A program made the position numbers and the translations under genes. The notes under the pieces are model-generated. The model was not told the origin of the DNA and searched no databases. It saw only the letters and a list, made by a program, of their open reading frames with translations. From JBDTES01 sp039922435 (lineage in GTDB: Bacteria > Patescibacteriota > Saccharimonadia > Saccharimonadales > UBA4665), in the NCBI GenBank assembly GCA_039922435.1, contig JBDTES010000006.1:1-45590 (forward strand): 45,590 bases of DNA, written 5' to 3'. Of the stretch, positions 16,027 to 22,922 are shown one piece after another (the stretch's first letter is position 1; every line of letters begins with the position of its first letter).

Positions 16027-16596
16027 TTAAACGGAAGTCTTGAGTACAGTTTCAAGCTCAGCCCGAAACTGATCAAAGTCTTTATACAAAATAGCCCGCA
16101 TCCCAATAGCTCGAGCTGCCTCGCAGTACTCTTCCCTATCGTCCGTAAATACACACTCATCAAACCGTACGCCCAGCCGGGTAGCTGCAATTTCGTAAAT
16201 CTCTGGCTCAGGCTTGGCATAGCCAACTTCCCCCGAAGCTACCACGGTATCAAATACCTCTAGCTCTTTGGTGGTAAACCTACGCGTAATACCACCAACA
16301 CTTATGTTACTCAAAATAGCCATTTTATATTGCTTTTTAAGCTGTCCTATATAATTCATGAGTTGTTCATTTTTGACCTCGTCATCTTGTATAGCTTGAC
16401 TATATTCGGGCACGGTCATACCTAGTAAGGCTGCAATTTGTTTACTGGAGTCTATCGAACTCCCTAGCCCATGATGAGAGGCATGCATTAAATCAATAAC
16501 CCTCTGCCTACCCTGAACTGGCAAAACGTCGACCATCACAGATAGGGCGTCACTAACTAGAACGCCAAAGCAATCAAATATTACGGCTTTAATCAT
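16027..16596 (-). CDS. HAD-superfamily hydrolase
   Basis: 189 residues, HAD subfamily IA. Motif I is IFDCFGVLVSD (nucleophile Asp8), motif II ILSNIS, motif III the Lys in GYAKPEPEIYE, motif IV CVFTDDREEY. Substrate unknown; related sugar- or nucleotide-phosphate phosphatases share this pattern. It is a paralogue of 22356-22922, with the same MIKAVIFDCFGVLV start. TACAAT at 16603-16608 lies 6 bases upstream of the ATG, so a leaderless transcript is likely even though another same-strand gene ends 22 bases upstream. Confidence 0.88.
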   Translation of the reverse strand: MIKAVIFDCFGVLVSDALSVMVDVLPVQGRQRVIDLMHASHHGLGSSIDSSKQIAALLGMTVPEYSQAIQDDEVKNEQLMNYIGQLKKQYKMAILSNISVGGITRRFTTKELEVFDTVVASGEVGYAKPEPEIYEIAATRLGVRFDECVFTDDREEYCEAARAIGMRAILYKDFDQFRAELETVLKTSV

Positions 16597-16618
16597 AGCT
16601 TAATTGTAGCAGGCTAGT

Positions 16619-17191
16619 TTAACTACCTATCGGTATACCACTGACCATTTGTCGAAAAGTATCTCGTGGTACCTGATTAATAAATAGTTGCCGAATAGTT
16701 GGGCCATCGCCCTTAAAAGTACCTTGGCCACCACAAGAAGTTGACCAGAAGCGCATCACGTCACTATCACCACTTTTTAGTTCATAAATATAGCGATTTC
16801 CTAGAGCACAAAAGCCACGCTCATCCGCTAGGTCTTTACTGGTATTACCCTTACCAAAATCATAATTCTGCAAGGCATGCAAAAAGACGGCGTAAGCTGC
16901 CTGATTGTTGACATAGGATTTATTGTCGATAACATTTCTCTGGTATCCCTGGATAACATCGACTTTAATATCTTGATTAGACACGCTAATCCGTACTGCC
17001 CGGTGTTCAGTATCTCCGTTTGTTGGCCCATCGATATATAGCTGAGCCGTCGAATCTGTCGCGGCATAGCTAGGCAAATCAATCGGCTTGATAACGTTTT
17101 CTACGCTGCCCCCAGACAGACTCTTAACCAAGAGGACAATTACTAATATTAATAGCCCAAGACCTATTAAAATTCCTAAGATATAGCGCAT
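16619..17191 (-). CDS. Membrane-anchored hypothetical protein, 190 aa
   Basis: Not recognised. One N-terminal transmembrane helix (about residues 3-25, MRYILGILIGLGLLILVIVLL), then an extracytoplasmic domain with YQRNVIDNKSYVNNQAAYAVFLHAL and FCALGNRYIYELKSGDSDVMRFWSTSCGGQG, whose two Cys could form a disulphide. Such short anchored proteins are common in Saccharibacteria. GGAG lies 5 bases before the ATG. Confidence 0.7.
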   Translation of the reverse strand: MRYILGILIGLGLLILVIVLLVKSLSGGSVENVIKPIDLPSYAATDSTAQLYIDGPTNGDTEHRAVRISVSNQDIKVDVIQGYQRNVIDNKSYVNNQAAYAVFLHALQNYDFGKGNTSKDLADERGFCALGNRYIYELKSGDSDVMRFWSTSCGGQGTFKGDGPTIRQLFINQVPRDTFRQMVSGIPIGS

Positions 17192-17261
17192 TGTGGCTCC
17201 ACAGTCATATTCTAATGGTTATAATATCACATATGAGGTGTTCCTGCAATGATTTTACCCT

Positions 17262-17501
17262 TTAGCCAAGCCAATATTCAGTAATAAACCTCTTATTAAC
17301 CGTATCATACGGAGCTTGAACCTCATTTGCTTGCCTAGTACTCCAGACATCGACCTTCTCACTATATTTATCATGTGATATAATCTGAGACTCCAGTGCT
17401 ACAGCACCGGCCGAGCGAGCGGCCTCTGGCACTTTGCCACTACCAAGATCAGCCTCCCAACACTTAATATCTTCCTCGCCATCTAAAATTCTTTCAGCCA
17501 T
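17262..17501 (-). CDS. Hypothetical protein, 79 aa
   Basis: Not recognised. Hydrophilic and acidic, with two Trp near the C-terminus. Start at 17501 is preferred over a TTG 12 bases upstream because GGGGGA sits at normal Shine-Dalgarno distance before it. Divergent from the ATP-grasp gene at 17659, sharing a 157-base intergenic region. Confidence 0.55.
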   Translation of the reverse strand: MAERILDGEEDIKCWEADLGSGKVPEAARSAGAVALESQIISHDKYSEKVDVWSTRQANEVQAPYDTVNKRFITEYWLG

Positions 17502-17658
17502 TATTTCCCCCAATCTTTACTTCTACCTGGCTACTAACCAATGCCCGATGACCAAGTAAGCTTTATTCAGCTATCATTCTGGCAGGCTCCAGATAATCTA
17601 GCTGTAATAAAACCAACTGCACTATAATAAACCTGTAAATATTTGCTATGCTAAGCGC

Positions 17659-18462
17659 ATGAGTAATGCTGTCAGACAGTTAATAGAAGCTGATAACCTG
17701 TCTCAAATGGGCGGCAAAGCTACTGCTCTAGGTGAGCTTCTCAGGGCCGGCTTCACGGTACCGGTCGGTTTTGTTGTCCCAGCTCAGCCAAACGAGATCG
17801 GCAGCCTCGAACCAGAGATAATACTGCAATTTAATAAACTAGGTGCAAAATTTGTAGCCGTGCGCTCTAGTGCAACTGCTGAGGACAGCAGCCAGGCAAC
17901 TTGGGCCGGCCAACTGGATACTTACCTAAATGTAACCCGTAAGGATTTACTGCAACGCGTTAAACAGTGCGCAGAATCAGCTAAATCACCTCGCGCCCAA
18001 GCTTATGCCGAGCAAAACAGTGTCCCAGCCGGTAAAGTAGCCGTGATAGTGCAAGTCATGCTGAACAGTCAAATAAGTGGCATCGCCTTCTCGGCCCACC
18101 CGGTCACTGGAAATTTAAATCAAATCGTTGTCGAAGCTGCTTTAGGATTGGGTGAAGCAATCGTTTCGGGTGACATCACTCCCGATATGTTTGTCTTAGA
18201 GAAACAAACTTACAAAGTCATCGAGGAACACATAGCTACCCAAGACAAACTAATCAAGAGATTAGAAAGCGGCGAAACTAGCTGGCAGCCAATTAAGCCA
18301 AGCTATGACCAGCCAAAACTAGATGATATACAGCTAAGAGAATTATCGTCTATCGTGCAACAAATCGAAAATCTCTATGGCTTCCCTGTCGACATTGAAT
18401 GGGCCTACGCGGGCGGAAAATTATATATTCTACAGAGTCGCCCTATAACTACCCTCGGGTGA
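17659..18462 (+). CDS. PEP synthase/PPDK-type ATP-binding subunit
   Basis: 267 residues covering only the ATP-grasp nucleotide-binding domain (PPDK_N) of phosphoenolpyruvate synthase-like enzymes. Marks: LSQMGGKATALGELLRAGF, FVAVRSSATAEDSSQATWAGQ, VQVMLNSQISGIAFSAHPVTG, VEAALGLGEAIVSG and the closing YILQSRPITTL. The phospho-His swivel domain is in the next gene, in the same frame and separated by a single TGA plus four codons. A -10 element with a TG extension (TGCTATGCT) lies 6 bases before the ATG, so the mRNA is probably leaderless. Confidence 0.9.
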   Translation: MSNAVRQLIEADNLSQMGGKATALGELLRAGFTVPVGFVVPAQPNEIGSLEPEIILQFNKLGAKFVAVRSSATAEDSSQATWAGQLDTYLNVTRKDLLQRVKQCAESAKSPRAQAYAEQNSVPAGKVAVIVQVMLNSQISGIAFSAHPVTGNLNQIVVEAALGLGEAIVSGDITPDMFVLEKQTYKVIEEHIATQDKLIKRLESGETSWQPIKPSYDQPKLDDIQLRELSSIVQQIENLYGFPVDIEWAYAGGKLYILQSRPITTLG

Positions 18463-18474
18463 TACTATATAGCC

Positions 18475-19575
18475 ATGTCCGATAATCGTTTAGCCGAACT
18501 ACTAAAAACTCAAAAATCTCTAACTGAATGGCTCCAGGACATCGGCCATCAAGACACCGAAGCGCTCCGCCGCGAAGACAACGAAAAGCGCGAACGGCTA
18601 AAAGTACTGAACCGAACTATAAATCTGCCTTTCGATGAGCCAGTCCAGTTCGAGGCCACCGATATCACCAACCGAACATTAAAATTCAAAACTTATTTAA
18701 AAGATCATGGCCAAGATCTATGCGCTCTACGCCTAATACCAAAAGATAAAGCTCTACCAAAACTGCGCATGCGTGGTAAAACTGTCAGCGAAGCCGTTGT
18801 TTGGTTCCATGAGCAAGAGATTGACTCCAAAGATTACCGAGCAGATTTTATGCCCCATCCGCCAGACTATTCTTGGGCTACAATTTTCGTAGTAAACCGC
18901 CACGGTATACAAGGCGAGATTATATTTGGTGGCCACCATCAACTAACTCAAGGCTTTCACGATAGTTCACCCCCACTTGTCTTTCGCTACGATTTCACTG
19001 ATTGGCATATTTTGCCCGACAATAAAGACGCCATAAGGCACCTAAAAATACTGGCTAAACATCTAAAGGTGGCAGATAAAACTATCCAAAAAGCCCTAAA
19101 AGAGGGACTAGGCGCCAGTTTTAGCCACGACTACCTAGAAGGCTACTTCGAAACCACCGATTCGTCGCTTGGCACCTGGTTTATCGATTACAGCCCATCA
19201 CTTGGTCATCTTTATAACGATTTCGTGGTCAAAACTAGTATCTCCACCCAGTCAAATGCTATTGTCTCTGGCCAAACCGGCTGTAACGGTCAGGCCACTG
19301 GAAGGGTTCAGATAGTTGACCCAACAAAGCTCGATGAACCTTTTGCAGAAGGCAGCATCCTGGTCTGCCCTGTCACGACACCTTTATATGTGCCACTTAT
19401 GCAAAAAGCTGCTGCCATCGTTACCGACCAAGGTGGCATACTATCGCACGCTGCCATTGTAGCTCGTGAGCTAAAAATCCCTTGTATTGTAGCCACTGGC
19501 AATGCTACAAAAGTACTCAAAAACGGCCAAACCGTGACGGTAGACGCCACTAACGGCATAGTTCTACCCGTTTAA
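18475..19575 (+). CDS. Protein with C-terminal PEP-utilising phospho-His domain
   Basis: 366 residues. The last ~80 (SILVCPVTTPLYVPLMQKA, DQGGILSHAAIVARELKIPCIVATG) are the swivelling PEP-utilising domain with its phospho-His in GGILSHAAIVARE. Residues ~1-270 are not the TIM-barrel PEP/pyruvate domain and are not recognised; they hold a GGHHQL motif and several conserved-looking Asp/His. With the preceding gene this gives ATP-grasp, unknown acceptor domain and phospho-His domain, the order of rifampin phosphotransferase-type enzymes. No Shine-Dalgarno; TACTAT lies 6 bases before the ATG, so it may have its own leaderless transcript. The substrate is unknown. Confidence 0.8.
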   Translation: MSDNRLAELLKTQKSLTEWLQDIGHQDTEALRREDNEKRERLKVLNRTINLPFDEPVQFEATDITNRTLKFKTYLKDHGQDLCALRLIPKDKALPKLRMRGKTVSEAVVWFHEQEIDSKDYRADFMPHPPDYSWATIFVVNRHGIQGEIIFGGHHQLTQGFHDSSPPLVFRYDFTDWHILPDNKDAIRHLKILAKHLKVADKTIQKALKEGLGASFSHDYLEGYFETTDSSLGTWFIDYSPSLGHLYNDFVVKTSISTQSNAIVSGQTGCNGQATGRVQIVDPTKLDEPFAEGSILVCPVTTPLYVPLMQKAAAIVTDQGGILSHAAIVARELKIPCIVATGNATKVLKNGQTVTVDATNGIVLPV

Positions 19576-19597
19576 GATCTACCTATGGTTATATTAA

Positions 19598-20101
19598 TCA
19601 ACTCTCACAATCAATTGCACTATCTATCTTATCTAGGCCAGTCAGTTTAATCTCGTTTATTCGCTTGAGTGCTTCTGCTACCTCACCCACCGTAGCGCAT
19701 ACAATATCGCAAGTCGCAAACACAAATGGGTCTTTATAATCTTCGATCATTTTGCCAAATATTTCGCGCCGGGCGCCATTAAATTTGCCGCCTAGCGGAG
19801 CCAGCCCTATGACCGGCTTACGCAAGTACCGAGCAATCAGAATCTCCTGTGACCCTCCTACGCTAATATCATCCGAAAGATATACTACAAATACGTCAGC
19901 CTGATTAATCAGTCGGCAATCTTTCGCAAAAATCTCATCTGGTTCAGTTAAGCCCGACTCAGCTCTCATCGGATCCAGATTATCCAGCTTTATGCCAGAT
20001 AATCTCTTGAGTTCAGTACAAAAATAATCTCGCCAGTAATGCGTACCAAACTGTGAGTCCTTGGATACCTTGCCGGCGACATAGATTTTTAGGCCACTCA
20101 C
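19598..20101 (-). CDS. Nucleoside 2-deoxyribosyltransferase-like protein
   Basis: 167 residues. KIYVAGKVS at the N-terminus, ADVFVVYLSDDISVGGSQEILIARYLRKPVIGL and CRLINQADVF match the NDT/DRTGG-like Rossmann fold that recognises nucleosides or nucleotides. The Ser-Gln-Glu in GGSQEI fits the catalytic Glu of the family. GTG start overlaps the NUDIX stop (GTGA), so translation is coupled; last gene in a nucleotide housekeeping operon. Confidence 0.75.
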   Translation of the reverse strand: MSGLKIYVAGKVSKDSQFGTHYWRDYFCTELKRLSGIKLDNLDPMRAESGLTEPDEIFAKDCRLINQADVFVVYLSDDISVGGSQEILIARYLRKPVIGLAPLGGKFNGARREIFGKMIEDYKDPFVFATCDIVCATVGEVAEALKRINEIKLTGLDKIDSAIDCES

Positions 20102-20673
20102 TTATTTTGACCCTCGAGCCACTGCAGTAATATAAGCGCCACGCGCTCTTCCTGCATTTCGCCGGCTAAAATCATCTGATGGGCCTCATCGTAGCTAAAC
20201 CAATTATCTGCTTCAATCTGCTCGCCAACTTCTAGCGCCTGGCCGTCTGCTGACTTTTCCCAGTCAGTGGCTTCATAAACGTATAAATCCCATTCAACCG
20301 TGGCACCCAGTGTCGATTTCTTGAATAATTCTACACCCAAAATATCTACTCCAGCCTCCTCGTGGCCTTCGGCCTTTGCTTTTTTCGCAGCAGCGCCTTC
20401 CATACTATCAGTAACAGACTTGAATTCATCGTATTCTGCTAGACTGTCAAAAACTTTACCGCCCGGCAGGCGGTAATCCCAACCTTTCAATTCCTGCCTA
20501 TACTCTTTAGTGAGTAGTATTTTTTTGGCTTCTCTATCAGCGATAATAAGCCGCACGCCCGGCGCTCTTACCGCCCGCTCAAATACTCGCCCGTCTGACT
20601 GTGGTGTTTGAATTACTTCAAATAATTTACCCCTGTAAACAACTTCTGGCTCGGTTCGAAATTTTTCTGACAT
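20098..20673 (-). CDS. NUDIX hydrolase (ADP-sugar pyrophosphatase-like)
   Basis: 191 residues. LIIADREAKKILLTKEYRQ and WDYRLPGGKVFDS match the ADP-ribose/ADP-sugar pyrophosphatase branch. The NUDIX box is stretched: after GGK an insert of ~25 residues precedes KAKAEGHEEAGVDILG, where the catalytic EE is kept but the usual Arg of REL is Ala. GGAG lies 8 bases before the ATG. It begins 5 bases after the stop of the MazG-like gene, so both are in one operon. Confidence 0.88.
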   Translation of the reverse strand: MSEKFRTEPEVVYRGKLFEVIQTPQSDGRVFERAVRAPGVRLIIADREAKKILLTKEYRQELKGWDYRLPGGKVFDSLAEYDEFKSVTDSMEGAAAKKAKAEGHEEAGVDILGVELFKKSTLGATVEWDLYVYEATDWEKSADGQALEVGEQIEADNWFSYDEAHQMILAGEMQEERVALILLQWLEGQNK

Positions 20674-20678
20674 ATTAT

Positions 20679-21071
20679 CTACTCCTCAACTTCCTTGTAT
20701 TTTTCGGGGTCCTCGGCATAATAGTCAACCCACGGATCATCGTCGGCTAGGTCTAGTCGGCCCACATAGATTCTTTTATCGAAGCCACCACGTTTTGCTT
20801 TGCGCTCCGATTGGATAGCTCTGAGTGATTCAAAATCTGAGCCGATTGCTCCAGCTAGCGCTTCAACAACTTCTAGAACATCGGCTAGCTCTTTTAGCGC
20901 TTCTTTAGGATCAGCCGAACTAAATTCGTTAGCCTCCTCAACCAGCTTGCGGCTAAGCTCATGCAGGAATTCTTTGTCACTAAGCTCTTTGAGAGCAGCC
21001 TGCTGGCCCTTATTCTGCATATCATCCAGGATCTTATCCCGTACCAGCTTATTCAATATAAAACTCTTCAT
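20679..21071 (-). CDS. MazG-like nucleotide pyrophosphohydrolase
   Basis: 130 residues. FILNKLVRDKILDDM, LVEEANEF and ALKELADVLEVVEAL match the all-alpha NTP pyrophosphohydrolase family (MazG/HisE-like), with the metal-binding EExxE and ExxD pattern. It probably hydrolyses non-canonical or damaged (d)NTPs. The second of two nearby ATGs (21071) is chosen because a promoter predicts a start at that base. Head of the MazG-NUDIX-NDT operon, with a candidate operator array 150-190 bases upstream. Confidence 0.85.
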   Translation of the reverse strand: MKSFILNKLVRDKILDDMQNKGQQAALKELSDKEFLHELSRKLVEEANEFSSADPKEALKELADVLEVVEALAGAIGSDFESLRAIQSERKAKRGGFDKRIYVGRLDLADDDPWVDYYAEDPEKYKEVEE

Positions 21072-21079
21072 GGGCATAC

Positions 21080-21108
21080 AGTATGCGGTGACGATACAAC
21101 ACCGTCAA
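21080..21108 (-). promoter_or_regulatory. Promoter of the nucleotide housekeeping operon
   Basis: Minus strand -35 TTGACG (21103-21108), 17-base spacer, -10 CATACT (21080-21085), then 8 bases to ATG 21071. No Shine-Dalgarno is present, so the mRNA is predicted leaderless. Confidence 0.6.
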
Positions 21109-21223
21109 CCACAATAGATATTACCATCACTAAATGGTAGTTCAAAAGTGGCTATAGGCACAATCCTACCACACCTAAGTCACAATATTCTTCTTAAGAA
21201 TGAGCCCTGTAGCTCTTCCAAAG

Positions 21224-21259
21224 AAACATATGTTATAAACTATGTTTTAACATATGTTT
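21224..21259. promoter_or_regulatory. Triple AAACATATGTT operator-like array
   Basis: Three contiguous 12-base units: AAACATATGTTA, TAAACTATGTTT and TAACATATGTTT. The outer two are exact reverse complements of each other and each contains the palindrome AACATATGTT; the middle is a degenerate AAACTATGTTT. The 12-base period is close to one helical turn. Located in the gap between the MazG-like operon and the 6-TM protein gene. The regulator is not known. Confidence 0.5.
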
Positions 21260-21281
21260 AACCAATATTGTTACTAACTAT

Positions 21282-21851
21282 CTAAAAGTATGCAACCGTT
21301 AAGACAGCAACAAAGAAAACTGCAACGTAACTACCTTGGAAGATCAAGTAATTCGACTTAGCACTCGAAAACAACTGACTAACCGAACCAATCATAAAGA
21401 TACCGAAAACCATCGCCATAATCGCAAGAGCTATCATAGAAACCATCAAAGCCATCGTCGAAATAGCCGGAGCAACGGCCAGAAATACTAATAGAATTCC
21501 CATTATGGCAGCCATGGTGTAGGCACTCGGTCGGTGGATTCGCCTCTTCAGTCCTGGTACATCAGGCACCCATGCTGCTATTAACTGCAAAACTAGCCCA
21601 AGGCTAGCAAAAGTAACAAAAGCAGCCGATAAATTTAGATGAGACACTAGCCATTTGATCTCAAAAATATAGAATAGTAGCCCACCAAGGCTTAGCGCAA
21701 CCGCAAACATCAAGTATGCTCTACGATCCAAGGCAGCATGCATACTCATCGACATAGAATTATCTCCCCGCCAGCGGATTAGCATCACTGCAGTAGCTAA
21801 AACTACAATCAAAATCGATACTGGCGCCAAAAATTTATAAAATTCGTTCAT
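21282..21851 (-). CDS. Six-TM membrane protein
   Basis: 189 residues, not recognised. Six hydrophobic helices (about residues 7-27, 44-67, 72-95, 108-130, 132-155 and 167-188), few charged residues in loops, no obvious motif. Last gene of the polA-HAD-PNPOx chain, 16 bases after the previous stop; no Shine-Dalgarno. Confidence 0.7.
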   Translation of the reverse strand: MNEFYKFLAPVSILIVVLATAVMLIRWRGDNSMSMSMHAALDRRAYLMFAVALSLGGLLFYIFEIKWLVSHLNLSAAFVTFASLGLVLQLIAAWVPDVPGLKRRIHRPSAYTMAAIMGILLVFLAVAPAISTMALMVSMIALAIMAMVFGIFMIGSVSQLFSSAKSNYLIFQGSYVAVFFVAVLTVAYF

Positions 21852-21867
21852 TATGAACTACTAATAA

Positions 21868-22359
21868 TTACCGTAACAGTAAATCCTCTTGCGCTAACTC
21901 ATAGCGGTAATCTCGAATAATGTTCCCGGCTTTATCTCTATCACTACAATTAACCCAAGACTTCATAATATCTACTCGGTACATCCGCTGCGGGAAATTG
22001 CCCTTAAAAAATGTATCAGCGAGCTCCGGCTTTCCGTCTGCCATCCGTGATTTATTCCAGATATTTAAACCGTCCTTCAGTTGAGCGCCAGTAAGCTCAT
22101 GGCCGTTTCGGGTCTGCAAATACAAACCACCACCAACGCCTGGCTCGTAAATAACAAAAAACGCCTGGCCACTACGATTAAGATTCTTCGAGTGTTGCGA
22201 CGCCGGGCTCGAGGCCCAATAAATATATTTCCGCGAGTCACTAATAATAAAATGGATTGGAGTATTATGTGGGCTACCATCTTCGTTAACCGTCGCCATA
22301 GCAGCATAATGTACACGCTCCAGCAGCCCCCTTGCCCGCTCAATCCTATCTTCTATCAT
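21868..22359 (-). CDS. Pyridoxamine 5'-phosphate oxidase family protein
   Basis: 163 residues, split-barrel flavin-binding fold. ARGLLERVHYAAMATVNEDGSPHNTPIHF is the typical N-terminal strand pair; YIYWASSPASQHSKNL fits the FMN-contact region. Substrate unknown; the genuine PdxH cofactor motifs are not evident, so a general flavin/F420-type family member. ATGA overlap with the HAD gene stop. Confidence 0.82.
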   Translation of the reverse strand: MIEDRIERARGLLERVHYAAMATVNEDGSPHNTPIHFIISDSRKYIYWASSPASQHSKNLNRSGQAFFVIYEPGVGGGLYLQTRNGHELTGAQLKDGLNIWNKSRMADGKPELADTFFKGNFPQRMYRVDIMKSWVNCSDRDKAGNIIRDYRYELAQEDLLLR

Positions 22360-22922
22360 TTATATGCCTGAAATTGCTCACGAAATGAGTTGAAATCATG
22401 AAAAATAAGTGCCTGCATACCAGCTGCTTTAGACCCTTGGCAATATACCTCAACATCATCAACAAACAGACAGTCAGCTGGTTCTACCCCTAGTCGTTTA
22501 GCAGCTAATTCAAAGATTGCAGTGTCCGGTTTAACAATACCGTATTTAAAAGATAACACTACGTCATCAAAAAGGAGTTGCTGCTCGGGAGTAAATAAAT
22601 CATTCATCCAGTCATCAGATGCGTTGGAGAGAAACCCTATTTTGTAATGTGGTTTCAGATCAGCCTTAATATAGTCTAAGAGCGCAATATTCGGCGGATT
22701 ATTATTAAGAAACTCTGCCGCTTTGTTGTTAGATATCCCTGCCAGCCTGGCAAGCTCTGTCGTAAATTCTCCATAGCTTATGTGTCCGCTACTTGCTTCT
22801 TTATCCAGATCTTTTACCCTCTGCCGTTTCTTAGCATCGTCCGGAAAGTAGATATCGCAAAAAGGTTCAAGGCTTGGTTCGACGAGTACCCCAAAGCAGT
22901 CAAAGATAACAGCTTTTATCAC
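22356..22922 (-). CDS. HAD-superfamily hydrolase
   Basis: 188 residues, HAD subfamily IA, paralogue of 16027-16596. Motif I IFDCFGVLVEP, motif II GFLSNAS, Lys in YGIVKPDTAIFE, motif IV CLFVDDVEVY. GTG start shares its first base with the polA TAG stop (TAGTG), and the end overlaps the next gene by 4 bases, so it is translated with polA. A nucleotide or sugar phosphate phosphatase is likely. Confidence 0.88.
   Translation of the reverse strand: MIKAVIFDCFGVLVEPSLEPFCDIYFPDDAKKRQRVKDLDKEASSGHISYGEFTTELARLAGISNNKAAEFLNNNPPNIALLDYIKADLKPHYKIGFLSNASDDWMNDLFTPEQQLLFDDVVLSFKYGIVKPDTAIFELAAKRLGVEPADCLFVDDVEVYCQGSKAAGMQALIFHDFNSFREQFQAYK

Noticed and set aside
18460..18474. TGA between the two dikinase-like genes read as glycine (alternative code)
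   Set aside because: TGA is a normal stop elsewhere in the window (ATGA overlaps, dnaG end), and the second gene has its own ATG and -10-like sequence.
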